A DNA stretch of 64,000 nt from Novilysobacter antarcticus (GTDB lineage Bacteria; Pseudomonadota; Gammaproteobacteria; Xanthomonadales; Xanthomonadaceae), in NCBI RefSeq assembly GCF_019802285.1, contig NZ_JAIEUJ010000002.1, forward strand, positions 434,001 to 498,000, read 5' to 3'. Below the pieces are notes generated by a model. The model ran no database searches. It worked only from the letters and a program-made list of their open reading frames with translations, and had not been told where the DNA came from. How positions within the stretch are numbered: the first letter of the stretch is position 1; each line of letters starts with the position of its first letter. A program made the translations under genes and the position numbers. Below, in pieces: positions 16,764 to 26,702 of the stretch.

Positions 16764-17821
16764 GCCAGCGCCTCGGCGTCCGCGTCGGCGGCAATGTCGA
16801 GAAGCGCCTCGCGCAGGATGCCGTCGATGGCGCGGGATTCCTTCAAAAACGCGTCATGGCCGAAGCGGGAATGGATGACGTGCAGCCGGGTCTCCCCGCG
16901 CAGGCGCTGGACCAGGTCATAGGCATCGGCCAGCGGGACCAGCAGGTCCTCCGCCACGGCCACCACGGTGACCGGCACATGGACGGTTTCGGGATCAACG
17001 GCCTGCAGGTCAATGGACTCCGACAGGCGCACGAACGCCTGCGCGGATACGCGGTCGGCGAAACGCTGGCCGCAGTGGTCCAGGTAGTCCTCGGCGGCGA
17101 CCTGGACACGGCCGTTGACGACCTTGGCGGCGCCGAAGCGGCTGTCGAACTCGTCCGCGGTGCGGTAGCTGAGCATCGCCAGCTGGCGGGCCAGTGCCAC
17201 GCCCTGGCTGTCGTCGCACTGCAACGCCCCCAGCGCGACCGCACGACGCTGCAGCGCACGCCAGGCGCTGGCGTAGGGATGGGCACGGTGGAAGCCGCTG
17301 ATCGCGACCAGCCGGCCCACGCGACGCGGATGCAGGGCGGCCAAGTGCAGGCCGACCATCGCCCCGTAGGAGTTGCCGATGAAGGCGCTCAGGCGCGGGA
17401 TGCCCAGCGCATCCAGCAATGCAACCACCGCCGTCGCCTGGTCCACAGGATCGATCACGGCGTCCAGCGTGCCATCGCCGCCGACCCAGTCGAACGAGAG
17501 GATGCAGTGCTGGCTCGGGTCCAGCGCACGGCCGGGGCCGGACTGTTCCTGCCACCAGCCGGCATCGCTGAACTGGTCGCTGGCACCGACGTGGCGGTTC
17601 GCGGAAATCCCGCCGACCACGAACAGCACCGGCAAGCTGGGATCGCCGACGCGCTCGTAGCGCAGCGTCACCGACTGGTTGCCGCAGTGGCGCATCGCCA
17701 GTTCGACCTCGATCTCGCCGCGCACCGCCATCTTCCGCGCCGCGGCCGGGAACCGCGATACGGCAACGTGGCGAGGCTGGAAAAGGGTTTCGGTAGTGCG
17801 GGAAGCGAGTTGCAGGCTCAT
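16760..17821 (-). CDS. metX: homoserine O-acyltransferase, MetX family
   Basis: Activates homoserine by acylation, the committing step of methionine synthesis. The 353-residue alpha/beta-hydrolase has the catalytic Ser in GNSYGAMVGL, the acid in AVAEDLLVPLADAYDL and the His in SRFGHDAFLKE. The nucleophile elbow reads GNSYG instead of the GGSMG typical of acetyl-CoA enzymes. Related Xanthomonas-type enzymes are usually called succinyltransferases, so succinyl-CoA is the likely donor (inference). The frame is open to 17977, but the ATG at 17821 follows the riboswitch expression platform directly and gives a compact N-terminus. First gene of the metX-metB-hom operon. Confidence 0.9.
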   Translation of the reverse strand: MSLQLASRTTETLFQPRHVAVSRFPAAARKMAVRGEIEVELAMRHCGNQSVTLRYERVGDPSLPVLFVVGGISANRHVGASDQFSDAGWWQEQSGPGRALDPSQHCILSFDWVGGDGTLDAVIDPVDQATAVVALLDALGIPRLSAFIGNSYGAMVGLHLAALHPRRVGRLVAISGFHRAHPYASAWRALQRRAVALGALQCDDSQGVALARQLAMLSYRTADEFDSRFGAAKVVNGRVQVAAEDYLDHCGQRFADRVSAQAFVRLSESIDLQAVDPETVHVPVTVVAVAEDLLVPLADAYDLVQRLRGETRLHVIHSRFGHDAFLKESRAIDGILREALLDIAADADAEALA

Positions 17822-18009
17822 GACGGCTATCCAAAGTGGCGGGGAGCCATCGAGGGATGGCTGCCAACGCACACTGGACCGTGCCGGCAACCATCTTCCG
17901 GCCACCGCTGGAGCGCGGCGCCGCAGGATTTGGCACCCGTTCGCGGCTTGCGCTGCGATGGGTTGCCCCGGCTTCAAAGGGCCTGTCCCTCTGCCGGTCT
18001 CGATGGGTG
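17822..18009 (-). promoter_or_regulatory. SAM-I riboswitch (aptamer about 17888-18009) and expression platform
   Basis: Read on the minus strand, the aptamer carries the S-box conserved blocks in order: P1 5' strand CACCCATC (18009-18002), AGAGGGAC, GGCCC...GAAGCC, GGCAACC, GGTGCCAAATCCTGC, GGAAGATGG and the P1 3' strand GATGGTTG (17895-17888). P1 pairs at 7 of 8 positions. The platform (17822-17887) contains GGCAGCCATC, which can pair over 10 positions (one G-U) with the 3' half of P1. It can alternatively pair with GATGGCT or with the weak GGATAGC just before the metX ATG. High SAM should therefore lower metX translation. There is no U-run, so translational control is more likely than termination. 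Confidence 0.92.
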
Positions 18010-18015
18010 GCAGGC

Positions 18016-18044
18016 AGTGTGCACACGCTTTTCGAAGATGTCAA
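18016..18044 (-). promoter_or_regulatory. promoter of the metX-metB-hom operon
   Basis: TTGACA (18039-18044) and CACACT (18016-18021) on the minus strand with a 17-bp spacer. The -35 is perfect and the -10 weak. Initiation about 7 nt downstream would fall at 18009, the first base of aptamer helix P1, which supports both calls. Confidence 0.65.
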
Positions 18045-18124
18045 TCGCTGTATCCGCATAAAGCGATGCCTTGCGGGATCCGGTCGTTCCGCGATGCAGC
18101 CGGCTGGCGTGAGCGGGCAGGCAC

Positions 18125-18130
18125 TAGACT
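18125..18130 (+). promoter_or_regulatory. putative -10 box (TAGACT) of the propeller lipoprotein gene
   Basis: TAGACT, seven bases, then the ATG at 18138 without a Shine-Dalgarno; leaderless-type arrangement. It faces away from the met promoter in the same gap. Confidence 0.4.
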
Positions 18131-18137
18131 GCGCGGC

Positions 18138-19274
18138 ATGACCCTTTGCCGATTCCTCACCGCGACCGGCGTGATCCTCGCCTTGACCGGCTGCGCCACC
18201 GCCCTGCAACGCAACAGCGACATCGCCCGCGGGGTTGATGCGAATGCTGCGTCCTTCCCCGTTGATGAGCGGGTGGTGCCCGAGCGCTACGTATCGCCCG
18301 CCCACTCCGGCGTGGAACTGGATTCACTCGCCACTTGGCCCGCGCCGGACGGGCGCACCTGGCTGATCGCCAGCGCCAAGACCGCGCACACCCTGATGGT
18401 GTTCGACGCCGACACCGGCGAGTGGCTGCAGACCGTGGGCGGCACGGATGACGCCGCGCGCACATTCAAGCGCCCAAATGGCCTGGCCGTCCACGGCGAC
18501 CGCCTGTTCGTCGCCGAGCGCGACAACCACCGCGTGCAGGTGCTCGCCCTGCCGGGCTTCGCCCCGCTCGGCACGTTCGGCGAAGAGCAGCTGCGCAGCC
18601 CGTATGGCCTGTGGATCAACGAGGTCTCGCCGGGCGGGCTGGATGTGTATGTCACCGACAGCTTTATGTACGGCAAGCGCTTCGAGATCGTGCCGCCGCT
18701 TGCGGAGCTCGACCAGCGCGTGCGCCGCTTCCACGTCGAGCTGGATGACGATGGCTTCAGCGCCCGCTACCTGGGGTCGTTCGGTGACACCGCCGAGCCC
18801 GGCGCGCTGCGGGTGGTGGAATCCATCGCCGGCGACCCGGCCTTTGACCGCCTGATGATCGCCGACGAGCGCTTCCCCGGCAGCTCCGGACGCAACGCAT
18901 CGACGCTGCGCGAATACACCCTGGCCGGCAGGTACGCCGGTCGCAGCCTGCCCGAGGACACCTTCGCCACCGAAGCCGAAGGCGTCGCCCTGTGGGCCTG
19001 CAGCCCGGACACGGGCTACTGGGTCGCGGTTGACCAGCGCGAGACACGCACCGCCTTCTACCTGTTCAACCGCAGCGACCTCGCCCCCGCCGGCAGCTTC
19101 CGTGGCACCACCACTGCGATGTCCGACGGCATCGCCCTACACGCCGCCAGCACAGCCGCGTTCCCCGACGGCGCGTTGTTTGCGGTGCACAACGACGAAT
19201 CGGTGAGCGCGTTCGACCTGGCCGATATCGCCCGCGGCCTGAAGCTCGCAGCGGAATGCACCGGCGCACGCTGA
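18138..19274 (+). CDS. beta-propeller (phytase-like/NHL-type) lipoprotein
   Basis: A 378-residue exported protein. The signal peptide ends in a good lipobox (LALTGC), so it is probably lipid-anchored. The mature part has repeated propeller-blade pieces: WLIASAKTAHTLMVFDADTG, RPNGLAVHGDRLFVAERDNHRVQVL, LRSPYGLWINEV, RLMIADERFPG and EGVALWACSPDTGYWVAVDQ. This resembles phytase-like or NHL/strictosidine-synthase propellers that bind or cleave small molecules, but no catalytic set is certain. The ATG has no ribosome site but a -10 box 7 nt before it. The last 19 bases overlap the M23 peptidase gene, so the two are probably co-transcribed. Confidence 0.75.
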   Translation: MTLCRFLTATGVILALTGCATALQRNSDIARGVDANAASFPVDERVVPERYVSPAHSGVELDSLATWPAPDGRTWLIASAKTAHTLMVFDADTGEWLQTVGGTDDAARTFKRPNGLAVHGDRLFVAERDNHRVQVLALPGFAPLGTFGEEQLRSPYGLWINEVSPGGLDVYVTDSFMYGKRFEIVPPLAELDQRVRRFHVELDDDGFSARYLGSFGDTAEPGALRVVESIAGDPAFDRLMIADERFPGSSGRNASTLREYTLAGRYAGRSLPEDTFATEAEGVALWACSPDTGYWVAVDQRETRTAFYLFNRSDLAPAGSFRGTTTAMSDGIALHAASTAAFPDGALFAVHNDESVSAFDLADIARGLKLAAECTGAR

Positions 19275-20137
19275 GCCGCAGCTGGCCGCTGCGGGTGGGC
19301 ATGTGGGCCGTTGCGCTTGCGATCGTCGCCGCCATTGCGCCCGCCGAAGCCGCCACGCCTGCGGCAGACTTCGCCGATAGCGGAGCGGCGCGCGTACGCA
19401 TCGAGGCCACCGACGACGGCTATCACGCCTGGGCCGACAATCCGCAGCCCGGCCCGATCGAGGTGAGGCTGCGTTACCGCCAGCGCCACAACACCGTGGC
19501 CTCACCGGCGCTGCCCGCGCGTGCCACCGTTCCGGCCGGCGGCAGCACAGTCGTCGCCGCTTTCCGTGCCGCCGACCCCGCGCGCGCAGTCGACTTCGAT
19601 CTGATCCTGGACAGCGTGCCCGGCAACCCGAGCGCGCAGCCGCGCGACGTGACCTATCTACTACCGCTGACAAAAGACACGCCAGTCATGGTCGATCAGG
19701 GCTTCGCCGGCAGTTTCAGTCACGACGACGAGGAAAACCGCTACGCCATCGACTTCGCCGTAACGGTCGGCACCGCTGTGCTGGCGGCGCGCGACGGCGT
19801 GGTGATGCAGGTGATCGATCGCTACCCCGATGCGGGACGCAGCAACGCAAACCGACGCCCCGACCCCTCATCCGCCGACACTCTCCTGCGCACCGCCAAC
19901 CTTGTCCGCGTCCTGCATGAGGACGGCAGCATGGCCGTGTATGCGCACCTGCAACAGGGCGGCGCCGTTGTCGCGCCAGGGCAGCGGGTGCGGACCGGCC
20001 AGCACATCGGCTGGTCGGGCAACACCGGCTTCAGCACCGCCCCGCACCTGCACTTTGCCGTGCAGGTTAATCGCGGCATGCGTCTGGTGTCGCTGCCGTT
20101 CCGGATGGAAGGGGTAGGCGAAACCGCGGCAAACTAG
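19256..20137 (+). CDS. M23 family metallopeptidase
   Basis: A 293-residue exported peptidase with a signal peptide (GMWAVALAIVAAIAPAEAA). About 110 residues of an all-beta domain precede the C-terminal M23 domain. The LytM zinc motif HxxxD is seen in SFSHDDEENRYAIDF and the HxH motif in APHLHFAVQV, with GTAVLAARDGVV and YAHLQQGG between. M23 enzymes cut peptide bridges in peptidoglycan; active residues are intact. The start overlaps the upstream lipoprotein gene by 19 bases. The cut bond is not shown by sequence; no immunity or secretion genes adjoin it. Confidence 0.88.
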   Translation: MHRRTLSRSWPLRVGMWAVALAIVAAIAPAEAATPAADFADSGAARVRIEATDDGYHAWADNPQPGPIEVRLRYRQRHNTVASPALPARATVPAGGSTVVAAFRAADPARAVDFDLILDSVPGNPSAQPRDVTYLLPLTKDTPVMVDQGFAGSFSHDDEENRYAIDFAVTVGTAVLAARDGVVMQVIDRYPDAGRSNANRRPDPSSADTLLRTANLVRVLHEDGSMAVYAHLQQGGAVVAPGQRVRTGQHIGWSGNTGFSTAPHLHFAVQVNRGMRLVSLPFRMEGVGETAAN

Positions 20138-20174
20138 AAGCGAGGAAGCGCGACATCAACCAAGGAGAGGTCCA

Positions 20175-21032
20175 ATGCAGCCTGAAAGCACACCCGAGTC
20201 AAACCTTTTCCAGCTCAGTGAGCGTGCACTGGGACAAAAGCCCACAACCGAGGAAGTGACTGGATTCACCACCCTGCTCTGCGCGCAGCAGTTGTTCGTC
20301 CGTGGCGTACGCGACCCGGCCGACCCCGACGCATTGCACCTCGGGGTACTCGACCTGGAGGACGGCGACGAGTCCTTTCTCTATCTCGCCACCAGCCGCG
20401 ATCTGGCTGACTCGCTTCCCGGCGATCCGGACGATGAGGGCTACGAGTTGATCAGCATCACCGGTGAGGTGCTGCTCGGGTTGGCCGCGCAGCGCCGCAA
20501 CAACGTCGTGATCATCACCAGCGACTCCGAAGATGAGAACATCATCATTCCCCACGGCTCGTTGGAACTGCTCGCCAAGCTCGCCGTGTTGACCGGCGAC
20601 TGCGCTCCCCAGAACCGGCCCAGCGACGAGGCGATCCGCGCCGCATATCCAACTGCATTCGCGCACTGGCTGTATGAGTACTGTCGCGCCCACTCCGACA
20701 TCCGCGAAGCCCGCCTGGCCTTAGCGCGCCTCGGCGTCAGCTCCCAGCCGGATGTGGTGGTAGGGCTTGAGGCGGGCGCCGCCTACAGCCATATGGACCG
20801 GATCAGTGCCGAATCGCGCCGCCTGCTGAAGCCCGGGCAGGTCTTCTACACGGAAGACCAGATCACCGGAATGGGCCAAGGTGGCTCGTTGGCCGAAGAT
20901 CTCCGGCGACATCCGCCGCTCTACCGCAAGAACAACCCACAGGGTTGGTGGAGCCGACTGATGCGAAGGCTCAAGCCAGCGCCATTGGTGTACATCAACG
21001 TGGAACTGCTCGATGAGGCGCCGCAGCGGTGA
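20175..21032 (+). CDS. SseB-like protein
   Basis: A 285-residue soluble protein with no signal peptide. The N-terminal half has the layout of the SseB N-terminal domain: ALHLGVLDLEDGDESFLYLATSRDLADSLP, a strand-helix GEVLLGLAAQRRNNVVII, then IIIPHGSLELLAKL. The C-terminal half has REARLALARLGVSSQPDVVVGLEAG, as in the SseB C-terminal domain. SseB-type proteins have no well-defined biochemical role. AAGGAGAGG precedes the ATG by 6 nt. It stands alone between the M23 peptidase and pilA. Family assignment is moderate. Confidence 0.55.
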   Translation: MQPESTPESNLFQLSERALGQKPTTEEVTGFTTLLCAQQLFVRGVRDPADPDALHLGVLDLEDGDESFLYLATSRDLADSLPGDPDDEGYELISITGEVLLGLAAQRRNNVVIITSDSEDENIIIPHGSLELLAKLAVLTGDCAPQNRPSDEAIRAAYPTAFAHWLYEYCRAHSDIREARLALARLGVSSQPDVVVGLEAGAAYSHMDRISAESRRLLKPGQVFYTEDQITGMGQGGSLAEDLRRHPPLYRKNNPQGWWSRLMRRLKPAPLVYINVELLDEAPQR

Positions 21033-21150
21033 CCATTTCCGTCACATCGCACGCCAAAACAGACCAATTGCGTCACCTGAAGGATCGAAGTCACCGGCCA
21101 AACGTGACTGGCGGTTCAGTTTCGACACCCAAACCACAAAAAACCACACT

Positions 21151-21166
21151 TGGCACGGGAAATGCG
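21151..21166 (+). promoter_or_regulatory. sigma-54-type promoter of pilA
   Basis: TGGCACGGGAAATGCG, with the invariant GG at 21152-21153 and GC at 21164-21165 separated by 10 bp, as RpoN promoters require. It lies about 100 nt before the pilA ATG. In Pseudomonas and Xanthomonas pilA is RpoN/PilR controlled; pilS and pilR themselves are not in this window. Confidence 0.8.
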
Positions 21167-21264
21167 TAGCTTACCGTGCACGTGCCAACCAGCACGGCTG
21201 CCCGAGGACCGGAACGCCCGGCTCAGACGGCACGTGAATACTGACCACTCCTAGGGGAAACACC

Positions 21265-21714
21265 ATGAAGAACGTACAGAAAGGCTTTACGCTCATCGAA
21301 CTGATGATCGTTGTTGCGATCATCGCAATCCTGGCTGCGATTGCGCTGCCGGCTTATCAGGATTACACCATCCGCTCGAAGGTTACCGAGGCATTTAGCT
21401 TGGCGTCCGGCGCTAAGCTGGCCGTAGCCGAAACGCAAGCATCCACAGGCACAGCTCCCATTACCAACAGTGCGGCGGGCCTTGCTGCCGCGGCCGATAT
21501 CAAGGGTAAGAACGTCACTTCTGTCACCGTTGGTGCCGGTGGCGCAATTACGATTCTCCTGAGCAACAACTTAGGTGGTTCCCCTACGATGAATGGTCAG
21601 ACCATCGTGCTGACGCCAGCTTTTAATGCTGGGTCGGTGGAGTGGACTTGCACAATTGGCGCTGCGGGAGATGCAACTCGAAACAAGTACGTCCCGGCCG
21701 AGTGCCGCGCATAA
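21265..21714 (+). CDS. pilA: type IV major pilin
   Basis: A 149-residue prepilin. The leader MKNVQKG ends at the prepilin-peptidase site, followed by [33 protein letters not shown] with Glu5 of the mature pilin intact. The globular part has two cysteines (WTCTIG and PAECRA) that would close the C-terminal disulfide loop. It is cut and N-methylated by PilD, encoded 3.4 kb downstream. Preceded by a sigma-54 promoter and followed by a strong terminator, it is its own transcription unit. Base composition of the globular part is visibly less GC-rich than the neighbours. Confidence 0.95.
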   Translation: MKNVQKGFTLIELMIVVAIIAILAAIALPAYQDYTIRSKVTEAFSLASGAKLAVAETQASTGTAPITNSAAGLAAAADIKGKNVTSVTVGAGGAITILLSNNLGGSPTMNGQTIVLTPAFNAGSVEWTCTIGAAGDATRNKYVPAECRA

Positions 21715-21770
21715 CGGCTGGCTCAGTCTCGCTGAGGGATTTTGTTAGACCTTGGCTTTGACTGAACAGA

Positions 21771-21797
21771 GGCCCCTCTCATGAGGGGCCTTTTTTT
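21771..21797 (+). terminator. intrinsic terminator of pilA
   Basis: GGCCCCTC, loop TCAT, GAGGGGCC, followed by seven T. Perfect 8-bp stem about 55 nt after the pilA stop; separates pilA from pilB transcription. Confidence 0.95.
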
Positions 21798-21911
21798 CAG
21801 CGGAGCAAGTAACAGCAGGGTAAATAACAGCAACAGTACAAAATTATTCCGCGGAAACCAGTTTTAGGCTCGTGTGAAGTAACTTAAAAAATGTATCTGG
21901 CAGGATATACG

Positions 21912-23642
<1,731 letters not shown>

Positions 23643-23839
23643 TCAGGCGTCTGTGACCGGCGTTGCTATCGCGACGCACCGGGTCAGGATATGCTGGCGC
23701 ACGGCATGTCCCGTGGGTTGTTGCGGGCACATGCTGGTGATCCGTAGCCCGGGGACGGCGGCGGATCGTCCGGGGAGGGCGGGCCGAGGCCGGCGCGCCG
23801 CGCTGCAGTAATCACCAAGTGACACTGGGGAAACACGCT

Positions 23840-25099
23840 ATGTCTGTCAGCCGCACTGCCGCCAAGAAACCCATCGTGGCTCCGCGCCGCGCCGAAGCGA
23901 CGCCGCTCTTCGTGTGGGAAGGCACCGACAAGCGCGGCGTCACCATGAAGGGCGAGCAGACCGCGAAGAACGCCAACTTCGTGCGCGCCGAACTGCGCCG
24001 GATGGGGATTACGCCCAAGGTCGTCAAGGTCAAACCCAAGCCGCTGTTCAGTGCTGGCAAACGTGTAACGCCGCAGGATATTGCTATTTTTGCGCGTCAG
24101 GTGGCCACCATGATGAAAGCCGGCGTGCCGATCGTCGGCGCGCTGGAAATCATCGCCAGTGGCAACAAGAACCCGAAAATGCAGGCTCTGGTCAACTCGA
24201 TCCGCTCGGAAGTCGAGAGCGGCTCGTCCCTTAGCGAAGCGCTGGGCAAGCACCCGGTCGAGTTTGATCTGCTGTTCCGGAACCTGGTGGCTGCGGGCGA
24301 GTCGGCCGGTGTGCTGGAAACCGTGCTGGACACGGTCGCCACATACAAGGAAAACACCGAGGCCCTTAAGGGCAAGATCAAGAAGGCGATGTTCTACCCG
24401 GCCGCGGTGGTCGCCGTGGCTTTGATCGTCAGCGCGATCCTGCTGGTGTTCGTGGTGCCGATGTTCGAGGACGTGTTTGCCAGCTTCGGCGCCGAATTGC
24501 CGGCGTTTACGATGATGATCATCAAGCTGAGCCGTTTCATGGTCGCCTGGTGGTGGCTGATCCTGATCCTCGCAGTGGCTGCCGTGGTCGCTTTCATCAT
24601 GGTCAAGAACCGCTCGATCGCGTTCCAGTTCTTCCTCGACCGGATGATCCTGAAGGTGCCGGTGGTCGGCCAGATCATCCACAATTCGGCCATCGCGCGT
24701 TTCGCGCGTACGCTGGCAGTCACCTTCAAGGCCGGCGTACCTCTGGTCGAAGGCCTGGACACGGTAGGCGGCGCCACCGGCAACATCGTCTATGAGAAGG
24801 CGGTGCACCGAATCCGCGACGACGTGGCCGTGGGCTACTCGGTCAACATGGCGATGAAGCAGGTCAACCTGTTCCCGCACATGGTGGTGCAGATGGTCGC
24901 CATCGGTGAGGAAGCAGGTGCGCTGGACACGATGCTGTTCAAGGTCGCCGAGTTCTACGAGCAGGAAGTCGACAATGCGGTGGACGCGCTGTCCAGCCTG
25001 CTGGAGCCGATGATCATGGTGTTCCTGGGCGTGGTGGTGGGTGGCATGGTGATTGCCATGTACCTGCCGATCTTCAAGCTCGGCGCCGTGGTGGGTTGA
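23840..25099 (+). CDS. pilC: type IV pilus inner-membrane platform protein
   Basis: Polytopic GspF/T2SF protein that couples the PilB motor to pilin assembly. 419 residues with two related T2SF domains, starting IAIFARQVATMMKAGVPIVGAL and SAIARFARTLAVTFKAGVPLVEGL, and three membrane helices (FYPAAVVAVALIVSAILLVF, WWWLILILAVAAVVAFIMV, and MVFLGVVVGGMVIAMYLPIF). An extension of about 75 residues precedes the first domain. ATG 23840 has GGGGA about 9 nt before it; an in-frame GTG at 23819 is the alternative. The 197 bp between pilB and pilC hold no gene, only a CCGGGGACG/CGTCCGGGG dyad. Confidence 0.95.
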   Translation: MSVSRTAAKKPIVAPRRAEATPLFVWEGTDKRGVTMKGEQTAKNANFVRAELRRMGITPKVVKVKPKPLFSAGKRVTPQDIAIFARQVATMMKAGVPIVGALEIIASGNKNPKMQALVNSIRSEVESGSSLSEALGKHPVEFDLLFRNLVAAGESAGVLETVLDTVATYKENTEALKGKIKKAMFYPAAVVAVALIVSAILLVFVVPMFEDVFASFGAELPAFTMMIIKLSRFMVAWWWLILILAVAAVVAFIMVKNRSIAFQFFLDRMILKVPVVGQIIHNSAIARFARTLAVTFKAGVPLVEGLDTVGGATGNIVYEKAVHRIRDDVAVGYSVNMAMKQVNLFPHMVVQMVAIGEEAGALDTMLFKVAEFYEQEVDNAVDALSSLLEPMIMVFLGVVVGGMVIAMYLPIFKLGAVVG

Positions 25100-25127
25100 G
25101 GCAAAATAGCGCATGGCGAGCACCTGA

Positions 25128-25991
25128 ATGGCATTTCTCGATCAGAACCCCGCAATCGGCTACCCACTGGTCGCCGGTTTCGGCCTGCTGCTGGGCAGTT
25201 TCATCAATGTGGTGATCCTGCGCATGCCGCGCCGGATGGAGTGGCAGTGGCAGCGCGACAGCCGCGAGATCCTCGGTGAGCCGGAGGCCTACGATCCGCC
25301 GCCGCCCGGCATCGTTGTGGAACGCTCGCACTGTCCGCACTGCAAGCATCAGCTGTCCTGGTACGAGAACATCCCGGTTTTCAGCTGGCTCGCCCTACGC
25401 GGGCGCTGCCGCAGTTGCAAGGCGAAAATCTCGGCCCAGTACCCGCTGGTGGAGCTGCTGACCGCGGTGCTGATGGTCGCCTGCGTCGCCCGCTTCGGCT
25501 TCGGCTGGCAGGGCTTCGGCGCGATGGTGTTCACCTGCTTCCTGATCGCGCTGTCCGGCATCGACCTGCGGACCCAATTGCTGCCCGACCAGTTGACCCT
25601 GCCGCTGATGTGGCTGGGGTTGATCGCTGCGGTGGACAACCTCTACATCGCCGCCAAACCGGCGGTGATCGGCGCGGTGGTCGGATACCTGAGCCTGTGG
25701 GTGGTGTGGTGGCTGTTCAAGCAGATCACCGGCAAGGAAGGCATGGGCCACGGCGACTTCAAGCTGCTGGCCGCGATTGGTGCGTGGACCGGCCTGGCGG
25801 GCATCCTGCCAACGGTGCTGCTGTCCTCGCTGGTGGGCGCCATCATCGGCTCGATCTGGCTGGCCGCGAAAGGTCGCGACAAGGCCACGCCGATCCCATT
25901 CGGGCCGTATCTCGCCGTCGCGGGCTGGATCATCTTCTTTTGGGGCGAGCAGTTGATCGGCGGCTACATGCGGATCTCGGGGCTGGCCTGA
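25128..25991 (+). CDS. pilD: prepilin peptidase / N-methyltransferase
   Basis: Inner-membrane aspartic protease that removes prepilin leaders and methylates the new N-terminus. The 287-residue protein opens with the family segment GLLLGSFINVVILRMP. It has the cytoplasmic zinc-site pairs CPHC (near residues 68-71) and CRSC, and the two catalytic aspartates in SGIDLRTQLLPD and GMGHGDFKLLAAIGAW. About eight membrane helices are predictable by eye. It follows pilC by 28 nt, so it belongs to the pilB-pilC-pilD unit. Confidence 0.96.
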   Translation: MAFLDQNPAIGYPLVAGFGLLLGSFINVVILRMPRRMEWQWQRDSREILGEPEAYDPPPPGIVVERSHCPHCKHQLSWYENIPVFSWLALRGRCRSCKAKISAQYPLVELLTAVLMVACVARFGFGWQGFGAMVFTCFLIALSGIDLRTQLLPDQLTLPLMWLGLIAAVDNLYIAAKPAVIGAVVGYLSLWVVWWLFKQITGKEGMGHGDFKLLAAIGAWTGLAGILPTVLLSSLVGAIIGSIWLAAKGRDKATPIPFGPYLAVAGWIIFFWGEQLIGGYMRISGLA

Positions 25992-26072
25992 CGCCGATCG
26001 AAGCGGACGGCGTGGCTCCTTTTCCGCTCGCGCCTTGACCCATGAATCCCGCGCCATGACATCCTGCCCCGC

Positions 26073-26684
26073 ATGAGCAACTACATCATCGGAGTCACCG
26101 GCGGCGTCGCCGCGGGAAAGAGCGAGGTCACGCGGCGCTTCGAGGCGCTGGGCGTGGTCGTCGCCGATGCCGACGTCGCCGCGCGCGAGGCGGTTGCCCG
26201 CGGCTCGGACGGACTGGCCGAGTTGGTCGACGCATTCGGACCTGGAATCCTCACCGCCGACGGTGACCTGGACCGTGCCGCGATGCGCGAGCGGGTCTTC
26301 ACCGACACCGATGAGCGCAAGCGCCTGGAAGCCATCGTGCATCCGCGCATCCGCACCAAGGTGCGCGCGATGTGCGAGCAGGCGCCCGGCATCTACGCCA
26401 TTGCGGCAGTTCCGCTGCTGGCCGAGGGCGGCGGACGCACGGCCTATCCGTGGCTGGGGCGCATCCTGGTGGTCGATGTGCCGGTGGCGGTGCAGCACGC
26501 CCGCCTGATGCGCCGCGACGGCGTGGACGCTGCGCTCGCCGATGCCATGATCGCCGCCCAAGCCACCCGCGCGCAGCGGCTGGCTATCGCGGACGACATC
26601 ATCGTCAACGACGGTGGTTTGGAGTCGCTGGATGCGCACATCGCGGCGCTGGACCGGAGCTATCGGGCACTCGCACGTGGATGA
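26073..26684 (+). CDS. coaE: dephospho-CoA kinase
   Basis: Final step of coenzyme A synthesis: phosphorylates the 3'-hydroxyl of dephospho-CoA. The 203-residue protein has the P-loop GVTGGVAAGKSEV at residues 7-19, the following VVVADADVAARE, the PRIRTKV segment and the VPLLAEGGG region, where E. coli has the LFE motif. Length and layout are normal. coaE downstream of pilD is the usual gammaproteobacterial order. The ATG at 26073 has no strong ribosome site; a TGACAT box lies 10 nt before it. Confidence 0.94.
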   Translation: MSNYIIGVTGGVAAGKSEVTRRFEALGVVVADADVAAREAVARGSDGLAELVDAFGPGILTADGDLDRAAMRERVFTDTDERKRLEAIVHPRIRTKVRAMCEQAPGIYAIAAVPLLAEGGGRTAYPWLGRILVVDVPVAVQHARLMRRDGVDAALADAMIAAQATRAQRLAIADDIIVNDGGLESLDAHIAALDRSYRALARG

Positions 26685-26702
26685 CGCGGCTTCCGCAGTG
26701 CG

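Noticed and set aside
17822-18137. Open frames across the metX leader
   Set aside because: They run through the SAM-I aptamer, which explains the conservation of this stretch.
21801-21911. A sigma-54 promoter before pilB
   Set aside because: A TGGCAGG near the start was considered, but no GC lies at the required 10-bp spacing.
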